From the NCBI RefSeq assembly GCF_003075035.1, contig NZ_QCZE01000008.1, positions 1 through 64,000 of the forward strand: a DNA stretch of 64,000 bases, in the 5' to 3' direction. A model generated the notes under the pieces. It saw only the letters and a list, made by a program, of their open reading frames with translations. It ran no database searches and had not been told where the DNA came from. A program made the translations under genes and the position numbers. The stretch is from Zobellella maritima (GTDB lineage: Bacteria > Pseudomonadota > Gammaproteobacteria > Enterobacterales > Aeromonadaceae). Positions 17,802 to 29,098 of this stretch are shown piece by piece. How positions within the stretch are numbered: position 1 is the stretch's first letter; every line of letters starts with the position of its first letter.

Positions 17802-18488
17802 GTGACAAAACTCACCCCCCTGCTGCTTTGTACCCTGCTGGCGGCCTGTGCCGGCCAAGACACCACAGATACAGACAGCAAGGCGTCCGCCACACCCCAG
17901 GAAGGCACAACCGCCTCCGCTCAGCAAAGCACCCAGCAGCCCGTGCCCAAAGGGGAATACACCCAGATTGATGTCAAACGCTCCCAGGCCGTGATGGATC
18001 AGATTGCCGAAGGCAACACCGAATCCATCAACACAGTGCTGCAACAGCCCAACGACTATGCGCCGCCGGTGCTCTATCTGGTCTCGGCCATCATGTTCGA
18101 CAGCGATTATCAGGATCAGGCGGTGTTCTGGTTCTATACCGCCCAGCTGAGGGCCCGCAGCGACGCCAACAAGGCACAGGATAAAACCACCCACGACGCG
18201 ATCAACCAGCTCAACCGGCAATTCGGGAGGCGTATCATCCCCTACGCCACCAGCAACCCTGACCGGCTGGCCGCCATCGTCAATCAGTCCCTGGAATGGG
18301 ATAGCAAGCAATCCCGTAACTATGATCCGCGCTGGATAGCACTGACGGGTAAAGACATGCTGACCGAAACCAGGGTGAACTTCGCCCCCAAGGAGAAGTG
18401 GGCCGAAATCGACGCCTTGACCCGCAGCCAGTACCGGCAGGGACTGGAACAAGCACTGGCAGAGATGCGTCAACCCGCCGAACAGTAA
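17802..18488 (+). CDS. Putative lipoprotein of unknown function
   Basis: This 228-residue protein begins with a lipoprotein signal (LLAACAG lipobox, Cys16) and a Thr/Ser/Gln-rich linker. The remaining part is mainly helical with YLVSAIMFDSDYQDQAVFWF, which looks like a Sel1/TPR-type helical pair, but I do not recognise the family. It starts at GTG 17802 after GGAGAG. Probably outer-membrane anchored. Confidence 0.75.
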   Translation: MTKLTPLLLCTLLAACAGQDTTDTDSKASATPQEGTTASAQQSTQQPVPKGEYTQIDVKRSQAVMDQIAEGNTESINTVLQQPNDYAPPVLYLVSAIMFDSDYQDQAVFWFYTAQLRARSDANKAQDKTTHDAINQLNRQFGRRIIPYATSNPDRLAAIVNQSLEWDSKQSRNYDPRWIALTGKDMLTETRVNFAPKEKWAEIDALTRSQYRQGLEQALAEMRQPAEQ

Positions 18489-18792
18489 GCTCCATTTCAT
18501 ACCCACTGTGAACAGGACGCCCATGCCAGGCATGGGCGTCACTGCCGGCCCAATAACCGGTACTACCACCCCCGTCGACACCTGACTCCTGATCCCGCCC
18601 GTCTCAATTGGTGCGAGCCATCATATTGGTATCGCCTCATCAATCTGCACACCATCGACATTTGGCTGCCGCTTATAGGCAATCGCCCATCTTTTCATCA
18701 CTTAACATCGATAAAAGAAAGCCAAAGGACTTGATCATTGCTCAGCTAACGAGTAGGCTGATTTTTAATTGAACAATCAATCAATAAAAAAT
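18489..18792. other. Intergenic region between the lipoprotein and betI
   Basis: A perfect 12-bp-stem hairpin (about 18517-18540, GACGCCCATGCC) lies after the lipoprotein stop but has no T run. The rest is the AT-rich promoter region of betI. No gene seen. Confidence 0.6.
18768..18785. promoter_or_regulatory. BetI operator candidate
   Basis: ATTGA and TCAAT arms separated by 8 bp (ATTGAACA...TCAAT) lie 7 bp upstream of the betI start codon. They resemble the ATTGAAC-type sites reported for BetI in other gammaproteobacteria. Assignment rests on position and half-site likeness. Confidence 0.45.
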
Positions 18793-19388
18793 ATGCCTAT
18801 TGTCGGAATAAAAGCAACACGCAGACAACAGCTGATCAACGCCACCCTGGAATCGGTGGCGGAGTATGGCCTGCAGAACACCACCATCAACAGCATCAGC
18901 CGTCTGGCCGGCATGTCATCCGGCATCATCAGCCATTATTTCGGTGGTAAGCAGGGACTGATCGAGGCGGCGGTAAAACAGTTGCTGGACGAACTCAGGC
19001 TGGCACTGCTGGAACGGACCGGAACCAGCGATATCTCGCCACAGCAACGATTGATGATGATAGTGGAAGCCAACTTTACCGAGTTTCAACGTTCCCGGCC
19101 GGCCACCAAATCCTGGCTCAGCTTCTGGGCCCAGGCCATGCACGATCCGACCCTGGCACGCCTGCAGCATATCAACAACCGTCGGTTGATCAGCAACCTG
19201 CGCTATTCATTCCGCCAGTTGCTGGATGACGACGTAGCCGGCGCGGCGGCCCGGCAAACCGCGGCCATGATCGATGGTTTCTGGCTGCGCAGTGCCCTGA
19301 GCAGCCAGCCCGAAACCGAGTTCCAGGCCGGTGAGGCCCTGTGCAAACAGTTTATTGACGACCTGCTGAAGCAGTATGGAGTAAATTC

Positions 19389-19398
<10 letters not shown>
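18793..19398 (+). CDS. betI: Choline-responsive TetR repressor BetI
   Basis: BetI represses the choline-to-glycine-betaine genes and is relieved by choline. The 201-residue protein starts [20 protein letters not shown], parallel to E. coli BetI, and has the helix-turn-helix with [18 protein letters not shown] chose ATG 18793 on that alignment; a TTG at 18769 would add eight residues not in the family. It overlaps betB by 10 bp, as expected for an operon. Confidence 0.93.
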
Positions 19399-20852
<1,454 letters not shown>

Positions 20853-20883
20853 GCTGCATCATGATAAGCAGCCTGTAAAAGGC

Positions 20884-20906
20884 AAAAGGGATCGGCTCCA
20901 CCAGCC
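20884..20906 (+). repeat. Intergenic repeat motif, copy 1
   Basis: AAAAGGGATCGGCTCCACC in the betB-betA gap matches AAAAGGGATTGGCTCAACC at 58286-58308 in 20 of 23 positions. The rest of the betB-betA gap (20907-21030) does not clearly continue the match. Confidence 0.5.
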
Positions 20907-21030
20907 TTTCATACCAGGAGGCACGGTGGGGCACCCAAGGATGGGTTTGCGGCGCGTTGGTGGAGTTGACCCTGTTGCCGACCGACAACGGAAACCGTAA
21001 CGCCCGAAGCAATAGAATTCGAGGTAGGAA

Positions 21031-22716
21031 ATGAGCAACCAGAATTTTGACTACATCATAGTAGGTGCCGGCTCTGCCGGCTGCGTACTGGCCAACCGCC
21101 TGACCGAAGACGGCCAGAACCGGGTGCTGTTGCTGGAAACCGGCGGCAGCGACAAGAGCATTTTTATCCAGATGCCGACCGCCTTGTCTATCCCGATGAA
21201 CACCAAGAAATATGCCTGGCAGTTCGAAACCGAGCCGGAGCCCTACCTGGACAATCGGCGCATGCATTGCCCGCGCGGCAAGGTGCTGGGTGGCTCTTCC
21301 TCCATCAATGGCATGGTGTATGTACGCGGCCACGCCCGGGACTTCGATGAATGGCGCGAGCATGGCGCCGGTGACTGGGACTATGCCCATTGCCTGCCCT
21401 ATTTCAAGAAGGCCGAAACCTGGGCCTTTGGCGGCGACCAGTACCGGGGCGGCGAAGGACCGCTGGGGGTCAACAACGGCAACCAGATGCAGAATCCGCT
21501 GTACCAGGCGTTTGTGGACGCGGGTGTCGAAGCCGGCTACTTCCATACCGCCGATTACAACGGCCGCCAGCAGGAAGGCTTTGGGCCCATGCACATGACG
21601 GTGAAGCACGGTCGTCGTTGGTCCACCGCCAACGCCTACCTACGCCCGGCCATGCAACGTCCCAACCTGACCGTGGTCACCCATGCCCTGGTCAACAAAA
21701 TATTGCTGGAAGGCAAAAAAGCGGTTGGCGTTAGCTACCGGCACCAGGGAGCTGAGCAACAGGCCCTGGTCAGCAAGGAAGTTATCCTCTCCGCCGGCTC
21801 CATCGGCTCCCCCCATATACTGCAACTGTCCGGCATAGGTGCGAAAGACGTGCTGGCCAAGGCCGGCATCGAGCTTGTGCATGAGCTGCCGGGGGTAGGT
21901 GAAAACCTGCAGGATCACCTGGAATTTTATTTCCAGTTCCGCTGCAAAGAGCCGATCTCGCTCAATGGCAAGCTGGACTGGTGGAACAAATTCAAGATAG
22001 GCAGCCGCTGGCTGCTGAAGAAGGACGGCCTGGGCGCCACCAACCACTTCGAGTCCTGCGGCTTCATCCGCTCCAAGGCCGGGGTGGAATGGCCGGATCT
22101 GCAGTACCACTTCCTGCCGGCGGCCATGCGTTACGATGGCAAAGAGGCCTTCGACGGCCATGGCTTCCAGGTGCATATCGGCCATAACAAGCCGAAAAGC
22201 CGGGGCCATGTACGAGTGGTATCAAAAGATCCGCAAACGGCTCCCCAAATCCTGTTCAACTACCTGGAGCATGAGGATGACCGGGAAGGCTTCCGGGCCT
22301 GTGTCCGTCTGACCCGCGAGATCATCAACCAGCCGGCGATGGATGCCTATCGCGGTGCCGAGATCCAGCCGGGCGAGCAGGTCAACACCGACGAACAGAT
22401 TGACGCCTTCGTGCGCCAGGCGGTGGAAAGCGCCTATCACCCCTCCTGTACCTGCAAGATGGGCACAGACGAGCTGGCGGTGGTGGATCCCGACACCCGG
22501 GTACGGGGCATGGAAGGCCTGCGGGTGGTGGACTCGTCCATCTTCCCCACCATCCCCAACGGCAACCTGAATTCGCCGACCATCATGGTCGCGGAACGGG
22601 CCGCGGACCTGATCCGTGGCCGGCAGCCACTGGCGCCCAGCGATGCCTATGTGAGCATCGACGACCAGTGGCAGCAACGTCAGCGAGCGGGCCAACCGGC
22701 ACGCGAGCTGACCTAA
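21031..22716 (+). CDS. betA: Choline dehydrogenase
   Basis: BetA is the membrane-associated FAD enzyme that oxidises choline to betaine aldehyde. The 561-residue protein has the GMC oxidoreductase signatures: FAD-binding [18 protein letters not shown] at the N-terminus, the [15 protein letters not shown] signature near residue 88, and [17 protein letters not shown] near residue 253, plus the catalytic-His region [10 protein letters not shown]. Length matches E. coli BetA (556). A 178-bp gap with a repeat motif separates it from betB. Confidence 0.97.
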   Translation: MSNQNFDYIIVGAGSAGCVLANRLTEDGQNRVLLLETGGSDKSIFIQMPTALSIPMNTKKYAWQFETEPEPYLDNRRMHCPRGKVLGGSSSINGMVYVRGHARDFDEWREHGAGDWDYAHCLPYFKKAETWAFGGDQYRGGEGPLGVNNGNQMQNPLYQAFVDAGVEAGYFHTADYNGRQQEGFGPMHMTVKHGRRWSTANAYLRPAMQRPNLTVVTHALVNKILLEGKKAVGVSYRHQGAEQQALVSKEVILSAGSIGSPHILQLSGIGAKDVLAKAGIELVHELPGVGENLQDHLEFYFQFRCKEPISLNGKLDWWNKFKIGSRWLLKKDGLGATNHFESCGFIRSKAGVEWPDLQYHFLPAAMRYDGKEAFDGHGFQVHIGHNKPKSRGHVRVVSKDPQTAPQILFNYLEHEDDREGFRACVRLTREIINQPAMDAYRGAEIQPGEQVNTDEQIDAFVRQAVESAYHPSCTCKMGTDELAVVDPDTRVRGMEGLRVVDSSIFPTIPNGNLNSPTIMVAERAADLIRGRQPLAPSDAYVSIDDQWQQRQRAGQPARELT

Positions 22717-23073
22717 CACATTATATTTGAGCGTCCCTTCAGGGTTTAACTATCGCAATCGGGGGTTTGCCTGCCCGGCAGGCAAAACCTCCGACCGCGC
22801 GATACTTAAGGCCTGACTCACTCGACAGTGAGCGGAGACAATTGCTGAAAGGTAATGGAAGGGTTCAGCCATGACGACCTTCTGCGCCCAGGTCGAAAGA
22901 TGCACCTGCATTTTCGACACTCCCGCCATCCATGGCGGTCAAATGACGCAGCAGAGTCCTCATGGGGCGAGTTTGCTCGCCGTAACGAGCCTTCCGTTGT
23001 CCGTCGGTGGAATGACTGTCGCCTGTAGAGTGGGTGGAATGCTCCTTTGTTTACTACAAAAGGAGAACGACCA
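22717..23073. other. Structured intergenic region between betA and the BCCT gene
   Basis: It holds a hairpin after betA (22762-22791), a perfect 16-bp palindrome CCGCCATCCATGGCGG (22923-22938) identical to one at 58314-58329, and a weak stem CTCCTTT/AAAGGAG (about 23042-23064) whose right arm is the ribosome site of the next short frame. No gene recognised. Confidence 0.6.
22762..22791 (+). terminator. Hairpin after betA
   Basis: GGTTTGCCTGCC and GGCAGGCAAAACC pair around a 2-nt centre, enclosed by TATCGC (22751) and GCGATA (to 22804). There is no T run, so a termination role is possible but not certain. Confidence 0.5.
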
Positions 23074-23115
23074 GTGTCTATTAGCAAGATGGAAATAAAC
23101 GGGGGTGGCCAATGA
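23074..23115 (+). CDS. Possible 13-residue leader peptide of the BCCT gene
   Basis: A GTG at 23074 follows a near-perfect AAAAGGAG (23057-23064) by 9 nt and opens a frame encoding MSISKMEINGGGQ. Its stop codon TGA overlaps the ATG of the BCCT carrier gene (ATGA). The carrier itself has only a GGGGGTGG stretch close to its start. This looks like a translational coupler; no homologue is known to me. Confidence 0.4.
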   Translation: MSISKMEINGGGQ

Positions 23116-24329
23116 CCGCCCTGTTATCAGCCGGCATACTGTTTACCTTCGCCGCCATTGTTTTGGTGTTGTACAAGTGGGGCAATGTACGCTGCATCGG
23201 CGTCACCCCGGTGCGCACCTTCACCTTTATCGCCATCCTGTTCACATCCGGCCTGGACGTAGGGCTGATCATGTTCCCGCTCACCGAGTTCGCCGGCTAC
23301 GCGGATCTGGCGACCAACGCCGAATACGCCTTTACCAACCCGCTGGCCATCGAGTTCGGCTTCTGGGGCTTCCTGATATGGGGCTTCTACTTCCTCACCT
23401 GCTTCTACTTCTGCGTGATCGAGCCCAGGGTCGGCTTCTTCGAGCTTCCCCTGGTCAAGCTGGTCAACAACATAGTGATCATCGGCACCTGCGCCTTTAC
23501 CGCCTATCTGCTACTGAGCAACCTACCCTGGTACCTGCCGGAGCTGGGCGATGGCGAAAGCCTGGTGGCCGGTTTCTACCTGATCGTGTTCGCGGTGATT
23601 GCTGCCTCCGTATATTCCAGCACCAGCCTGCGCTATGTGCGGATCCTGAGTCTCGGTACCAGCTGGCTGTTCATCGGCCTGATCGCGCTGATGTGGGCCG
23701 GCGCCTTCCTGACTGACGGTTCGGGTATCGGCGAATTTGTATCGACCTTCGCCCTGGTCGGCGACTACTTCGGCAATATCCACAGGTTCGTGTTGCCGCT
23801 CAATGACTATCATGAATTCTACCTGTACTGGTGGTTCTCCTGGAGCATCATGATTGGCCAGTTCACCGCCCGCTTTGTCGGCGGCCTGCGCGCCTGGCAG
23901 CTGCTGGCGGCCATGCTGGCATTTCCGTCGCTCGCCATCGCCACCTGGTTCAGCGTGCTCTACTATTATCACGTCAATGACCTGGCAACTGCCGGTTTCT
24001 ATAACTGGGCCATGGTAGTGGTGGGCATCACCATGGTGATCAACTCGCTCGATTCGCTGATCCGCCTGTATACCGACAATCTCAAGCTGACGGTATCCCG
24101 CCTGGGCAAGACCCGCTACCTGCTCGGCAACCTGACCGCCATGTGCGTGCTGACCCTGCTGTTCCAGTTCGGCTCGCTGCAGATCCAGTGGGTCGGCGCC
24201 CTGGTCATCGGCCTGTTCTTCGCCTGCTTCGGTTATATCCTGGTGAAGAAGTTCGACCAAGTGCGCAGCATCGACGGCTCGCCAGCGGAAAACCGCATCG
24301 ATTTCAGCAAGATAAAATGGGCTAACTGA
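23112..24329 (+). CDS. Short BCCT family transporter, probably choline or betaine uptake
   Basis: This 405-residue membrane protein has about ten helices. The stretch EFYLYWWFSWSIMIGQFTARF matches the BCCT signature (FYWAWWxxWxPFVGxFxARI), and FPSLAIATWFSVLYYY follows as in the family. The protein begins where canonical BCCT members have their second helix region and lacks their N- and C-terminal extensions (usual length 500 or more). The glycine stretch, GMGIG in BetP, reads GLDVG here, so ion coupling may differ. Its place after betIBA suggests choline import for betaine synthesis. Confidence 0.8.
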   Translation: MTALLSAGILFTFAAIVLVLYKWGNVRCIGVTPVRTFTFIAILFTSGLDVGLIMFPLTEFAGYADLATNAEYAFTNPLAIEFGFWGFLIWGFYFLTCFYFCVIEPRVGFFELPLVKLVNNIVIIGTCAFTAYLLLSNLPWYLPELGDGESLVAGFYLIVFAVIAASVYSSTSLRYVRILSLGTSWLFIGLIALMWAGAFLTDGSGIGEFVSTFALVGDYFGNIHRFVLPLNDYHEFYLYWWFSWSIMIGQFTARFVGGLRAWQLLAAMLAFPSLAIATWFSVLYYYHVNDLATAGFYNWAMVVVGITMVINSLDSLIRLYTDNLKLTVSRLGKTRYLLGNLTAMCVLTLLFQFGSLQIQWVGALVIGLFFACFGYILVKKFDQVRSIDGSPAENRIDFSKIKWAN

Positions 24330-24422
24330 GCCGCTGAAAACAACAGTCCCGGCAAGGTGCCGGGATTGTTTTGCCCGGCTACCAACACTCGCCACCTTGC
24401 GGGGCACAACAGCAGGACACCG

Positions 24423-27137
24423 TTATTCCCCCCCCGGCGGCGCCTTTCGTTCCCCGGCAAGCCGGACACGTATCTGCTTTTCAAGCTCGACCAGGGTAAA
24501 CAGCGCCACCCCGACCCCGACAATCAGCACCCCATCCCCCGGTGATACCGCCTCTGTCGCAAACACCCGTTGCAGGAACGGCAGATAGGTAACGGCAAAC
24601 TGTCCGGCCGTCACCACCATCACCGCCAGCCAGACCACCCTGGTCCCACGCACGGCCATCCAGGTCAACGAGGTGCCGTACATGTTGCGAATAAAAAACA
24701 GGTGAAAGAGCTCCATCACCACCAGCGTATTCATGGCCAGGGTGCGGGCCAGCTCCACCGAGTATCCCCGATCGATGGCATAGGCGTAGATACCGAAAAC
24801 CCCGCACAGGAACAGACTGCTGACCAGGATAATATTCCACACCAGCCCCCCGGTCAGCAACGGCTGGTTGCGAGAACGGGGGAGCCGCTGCATGGTGCCG
24901 GCTTCCGTTGGCTCGAAGGCAAGGGTAATACCAAGGGTCACGGCGGTAATCATGTTCACCCACAAAATCTGGACGGGCGTGATCGGCAGCGCCATGCCCA
25001 GCATCAGTGCTACCATGATGGTTGCCCCTTCCCCGGCGTTGGTGGGCAAGGTCCAGCTGATCACCTTCTTGATATTGTCGTACACGGTGCGCCCCTCGCG
25101 CACCGCGGCGACAATGGAGGCGAAGTTGTCATCGGCCAGCACCAGATCCGATGCTTCCTTGGCCGCTTCGCTGCCTTTCTGTCCCATGGCGATGCCCGCA
25201 TCGGCACGCTTGAGCGCCGGTGCATCGTTCACGCCGTCCCCGGTCATGGCAACGGTCAGGCCATGGGCCTGCAATGCCTTCACCAGACGTAGCTTATGCT
25301 CCGGACTGGTACGAGCAAAAATATCCGTGTCCAGCACAGCCGCCCCCAATGCTGCATCGTCGAGCCTATGCAGCTCGGCCCCGGTCAGCACACGCTGCGG
25401 GTTTTGCAGCCCAACCTGCCGGCCGATGGCGGCGGCGGTGATGGCGTGATCTCCGGTGATCATTTTTACGCGGATTCCAGCCTCATGACAGTGCGCCACT
25501 GCCGCTATCGCTTCAGGGCGGGGAGGATCCATCAGCCCGACGATACCGAGCAGGATCAGGCTGCCGCCCACATCGCTCTGCTCCAACACCGTATGACCGG
25601 GCGGTACCGGCCTGGTCGCCAGGGCCAGCACCCGCTGGCCCTGCTCTGCCATCCGCTCCGCCTGCCCACGCCAGTAGGCCTCATCCAGCGGTATCATACC
25701 GGCCAAACCGACACGCTGCTTACTACACATCGATAGCATGATTTCCGGCGCGCCCTTGGCAAAGATAAAGGCGTGGTTCTCATGATCATGGTGCAATGTG
25801 GCCATGAATTTATGCCGGGCATCAAAGGGGATCACATCGGTACGGGTCCACCGATTCTGTATCTCCAGCTGGTTGAGGCCGGCCTTGCCGCAAAACGCCA
25901 GCAGTGCACCTTCCATCGGATCCCCTTCCACCGACCATACCCCGTCTCTCAGCTTCAGCTCGGCATCGTTGCACAAGGCTGCGGCGCGGCCCAGCTCCTG
26001 TAACGGCGGACAAGTCCCGGCGGCAACGACATCACCGTCGAGCCGGATATCACCCTCTGGTTCATACCCAGCCCCCCCGACGTTATACAGTCGCTCGTGG
26101 GTCGCCACCGAGGCGACGTTCATTTCGTTGGCAGTCAGGGTGCCGGTCTTGTCGGTACAGATAACCGACACCGAGCCCAGGGTTTCAATGGCCGGCAGAC
26201 GGCGGACAATGGCGTTACGGCGCGCCATAGCCTGCACCCCCACCGCCAGCGTGATGGTCAGCACCGCCGGCAGTCCTTCAGGTATGACCGCCACCAGCAG
26301 CCCGACCACAGCCATGAACAATTCGGTGAAGTCATGGTGCAGTACGAAAAAACCGAAGGCCAGGATCAGGCCAGAGACCACCAGGATGAACAGGCTCAGC
26401 CACCTGGCGAAAATCCCCATCTGCTCGACCAGCGGTGTGGTCAGGGTGTCAACCTCCGACAGCAAACCGCTGATGCGACCGATTTCAGTCGCTCCGCCGG
26501 TGGCGACCACCACGCCCGTTCCCTGCCCGCTGGTAACGGTCGTGCCACTGAAGGCCAGACAGGCGCGGTCTCCCTGCGGAGTGTCGGCGCCAACCGCCGC
26601 GGTCTGCTTGTCGACGGCAACGGACTCTCCGGTCAGCACCGCTTCCTGGATCTGCAGGGCATGGGTTTTCAGTAAACGCAGATCAGCGGGCACCTTGTCG
26701 CCGCTTTCCAGCAAGACGATATCGCCCGGCACCAGCTCTTCACCCGCCACCGTGTGCCGCTGACCGCCTCTCAGCACTGGCGCACGGGGCACCAGCATAT
26801 GGCGGATGGCATCCATTGCCTTTTCTGCCTTGCCCTCCTGGATAAAACCGATGATGGCATTGACCACCACCACCGCCAGGATCACCGACATATCCAACAG
26901 ATGGTCAAGAAAAGCAGTGATCCCCGCCGCGGCCAGCAGCACATAAATCAGGATATTGTGAAATTGCAGTACAAAGCGCATCAACAGGCTGCGCCCGGGA
27001 GGGGCTGGTAACCGGTTGGGACCATATACAGCCCGTCTCGCCTGGGCCTCCTGCTCGCTCAGCCCGGCCGCTGTGCTGTCGAGACTGGCCAGCACTTGCT
27101 CCGGTGACCGCGTGTGCCAGCTGTTGTTATCGGTCAT
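24423..27137 (-). CDS. P-type ATPase, class II cation pump
   Basis: This 904-residue pump follows the P2 (SERCA/PMA-like) plan: N-terminal cation ATPase domain (SPEQVLASLDS), actuator motif LTGESVAVDK, a PEGL motif (AVIPEGLPAVLTITLAVGVQAM) in the fourth membrane helix, phosphorylation site CTDKTGTLTANEM near residue 330, and hinge GDGVNDAPALKRADAGIAMG. The PEGL motif and overall length favour Ca2+ or another light cation over heavy metals. ATG 27137 is preferred to 27158 because GCAGGG precedes it. It is divergent from a universal stress protein gene, about 185 bp away. Confidence 0.9.
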   Translation of the reverse strand: MTDNNSWHTRSPEQVLASLDSTAAGLSEQEAQARRAVYGPNRLPAPPGRSLLMRFVLQFHNILIYVLLAAAGITAFLDHLLDMSVILAVVVVNAIIGFIQEGKAEKAMDAIRHMLVPRAPVLRGGQRHTVAGEELVPGDIVLLESGDKVPADLRLLKTHALQIQEAVLTGESVAVDKQTAAVGADTPQGDRACLAFSGTTVTSGQGTGVVVATGGATEIGRISGLLSEVDTLTTPLVEQMGIFARWLSLFILVVSGLILAFGFFVLHHDFTELFMAVVGLLVAVIPEGLPAVLTITLAVGVQAMARRNAIVRRLPAIETLGSVSVICTDKTGTLTANEMNVASVATHERLYNVGGAGYEPEGDIRLDGDVVAAGTCPPLQELGRAAALCNDAELKLRDGVWSVEGDPMEGALLAFCGKAGLNQLEIQNRWTRTDVIPFDARHKFMATLHHDHENHAFIFAKGAPEIMLSMCSKQRVGLAGMIPLDEAYWRGQAERMAEQGQRVLALATRPVPPGHTVLEQSDVGGSLILLGIVGLMDPPRPEAIAAVAHCHEAGIRVKMITGDHAITAAAIGRQVGLQNPQRVLTGAELHRLDDAALGAAVLDTDIFARTSPEHKLRLVKALQAHGLTVAMTGDGVNDAPALKRADAGIAMGQKGSEAAKEASDLVLADDNFASIVAAVREGRTVYDNIKKVISWTLPTNAGEGATIMVALMLGMALPITPVQILWVNMITAVTLGITLAFEPTEAGTMQRLPRSRNQPLLTGGLVWNIILVSSLFLCGVFGIYAYAIDRGYSVELARTLAMNTLVVMELFHLFFIRNMYGTSLTWMAVRGTRVVWLAVMVVTAGQFAVTYLPFLQRVFATEAVSPGDGVLIVGVGVALFTLVELEKQIRVRLAGERKAPPGGE

Positions 27138-27323
27138 ATACCCTGCCCCGGTGACCATGTGGTGAAGTTTAAGGCCGCGCTATAGTCGAATACCCATCGT
27201 CCGGCTTGCCACTATTATGAACTAACAACACTTGGCCACGGACCGGGCAATCATCTGCAATACTGTCAGAAGCACGGGCGTTCTCACAGGAGAGCGGCCT
27301 TTCACCGATAAGGAGCAACCCGG

Positions 27324-27740
27324 ATGTACAAGCAAATCATGATTCCTGTCGACCTGGCCCATATCGAACGGCTCGAAAAGGCACTGAAAACCGGAGCCGA
27401 TCTGGCCAAACTCTACGGCATACCGGTCTGCTATGTCGGCGTGGCAGCCAGCGCCCCCAGCGCCGTTGCCCACAACCCGGCCGAGTTTGGCGCTAAACTG
27501 GGATCCTTTGCCAAGGAGCAGGCGGCGAAATATGGCCTGGAAAAGGTCAATAGCGCCGCCTGCATCAGCCATGACCCGGCGGTGGATCTGGACAAGACCC
27601 TGCTGAAGGCGGCCAGGGAGAGCGGGGCCGATCTGGTGGTGATGGCCTCCCACGTGCCCGGCCTGGCCGAACACCTGTTTGCTTCCAATGCCGGCTATTT
27701 TGCCGCTCATTCCGACGCCTCCGTGCTGGTGGTTCGCTAG
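27324..27740 (+). CDS. Universal stress protein, UspA family
   Basis: This 138-residue protein has the Usp fold pattern: IMIPVDLAH at the first strand and ADLVVMASHVPGLAEHLFASNAGYFAAHSDASVLVVR at the end. The ATP-binding GxxGx9GS/T motif of ATP-binding members is not seen in canonical form (no GS after the His region), so it may be a non-nucleotide-binding type. AAGGAG precedes the ATG. Divergent from the P-type ATPase gene. Confidence 0.9.
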   Translation: MYKQIMIPVDLAHIERLEKALKTGADLAKLYGIPVCYVGVAASAPSAVAHNPAEFGAKLGSFAKEQAAKYGLEKVNSAACISHDPAVDLDKTLLKAARESGADLVVMASHVPGLAEHLFASNAGYFAAHSDASVLVVR

Positions 27741-27770
27741 TTTGTCGGCACAAGGGGCATCAGCTGCCCC

Positions 27771-28175
27771 TTATCGGAAGCGGTTGCGGTTGACCTCGTC
27801 GATCTGCTCGTTCAGTGTCCAGTAGTCATAAAGATAGCCGATCAGGAAGAGGCCACCGGTAAGAAACCAGATCAGAGCGGTCAGCCATTTGCCGAGATAC
27901 AGGCGGTGAATACCCAAAATACCCAGGAAGGTGAGCAGGATCCAGGTGACGTTATAATCCTTGCCGCCGGAAACATAGCGCCGGTCGGCCGCTCTGTCCA
28001 TGGACGGAATAAGAAACAGATCCACGATCCAGCCGATAAAAAACAGCCCAAGGGTAAAGAAATAAAGGGTACCGGTGACGGGGCGACCATAGTAAAACCG
28101 ATGCGCGCCCATAAAGCCGAAAATCCACAGGATATAACCGATTACCTTATTATGAGTATTGTTTGCAATTAACAT
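27771..28175 (-). CDS. TM2-domain membrane protein
   Basis: This 134-residue protein has a double TM2-type arrangement: GYILWIFGFMGAHRFYYGR and, after a hydrophilic stretch, LTFLGILGIHRLYLGKW, each with paired hydrophobic helices. The start at 28175 follows AGGGAGAAA; the open frame extends farther upstream without a comparable site. TM2 proteins are inner-membrane proteins of unsettled function. Confidence 0.85.
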   Translation of the reverse strand: MLIANNTHNKVIGYILWIFGFMGAHRFYYGRPVTGTLYFFTLGLFFIGWIVDLFLIPSMDRAADRRYVSGGKDYNVTWILLTFLGILGIHRLYLGKWLTALIWFLTGGLFLIGYLYDYWTLNEQIDEVNRNRFR

Positions 28176-28402
28176 ATTTTCTCCCTGGTTGGCAGGCTGA
28201 ATAGCGGTTCCTGATAATGCCACAGAATGCGCGTCCGAACGCAGACTCATCATGACCTCGTCCTTGCGGCTCCACCACATCACTGACCGCCAGATGGCGG
28301 AAGTGCCGCAATGGCAGGAGCACTTCCCGGCCGTGACTCGGCGGTTCTGTTTATCGGATTTCTGTTCTCTTTGCCGACCGTGTCGGTATTGGAATCAGTT
28401 AT

Positions 28403-28951
28403 TTAAGGCTTGAAACACCGGGCCAGTAACCTGGCAAAAAACTCCCCCCCTTTGCGGCGGGTAAAGGTGATATTGCGCTCTGGAATGGATTCGGGTGCGT
28501 CATAATTCGTCAGGGCCTGCTCCATACTGGCTTCGCGCAGTATGTGCAGGGTAGGATAGGGAGAGCGGTTGGTATAATTGGCCGCATCCTCCTGGGGCTC
28601 TCCTTCGAAACAATAATCGGGGTGAAAACTGGCCAGCTGATATTTACCTTCGTAACCTTGCCTAATCAATAAATCATTGGCGGCATCGACCAGATCCAGA
28701 TAGGGATAAAAGCCCTCGTAACCACGAGGAATGATAAAGAGGGTCGTCTCCACCTGCGGGTTCTGATCCAGAAATTCACATTCGGCGCTTAATCTCTTCA
28801 ATACCGCTTTTAGTTTGTGCTCTTCGGCCACTACATAACGGATACTGCCGCGCTCGACCTCTCTCCTGGCAAAAGGACAGATATTATATTTCACGACAAC
28901 CTGCCTAACCCAGTTAGCCGTCTGCTCGATCTGTTGCTGTTGTTCTGACAT
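28403..28951 (-). CDS. DUF1415 family protein
   Basis: This 182-residue soluble protein matches DUF1415: NWVRQVVVKYNICPFAR at the N-terminus, ETTLFIIPRGYEGFYPYLDL in the middle, SFHPDYCFEGEPQEDAANYT, then NRSPYPTLHILRE. Three cysteines in the conserved parts suggest a redox or metal role, but none has been shown. It is transcribed alone. Confidence 0.9.
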   Translation of the reverse strand: MSEQQQQIEQTANWVRQVVVKYNICPFARREVERGSIRYVVAEEHKLKAVLKRLSAECEFLDQNPQVETTLFIIPRGYEGFYPYLDLVDAANDLLIRQGYEGKYQLASFHPDYCFEGEPQEDAANYTNRSPYPTLHILREASMEQALTNYDAPESIPERNITFTRRKGGEFFARLLARCFKP

Positions 28952-29098
28952 TGTACGTTTCTCTTGTATTCGCGGTAATCAGGGAGGATACGGCTCATCA
29001 TGCCGATATTCGACCACCCTCAGACCCTCATGCCGGCGACCACCAGCTGGAAGCAGCCATGGTAAGCCATATCGGGGACAAGGGTTAGGGATGCCCCA

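Noticed and set aside
24423-27137. Heavy-metal (P1B) assignment of the large P-type ATPase
   Set aside because: It lacks the CPC metal site and HMA domain and has the PEGL motif of class II pumps.
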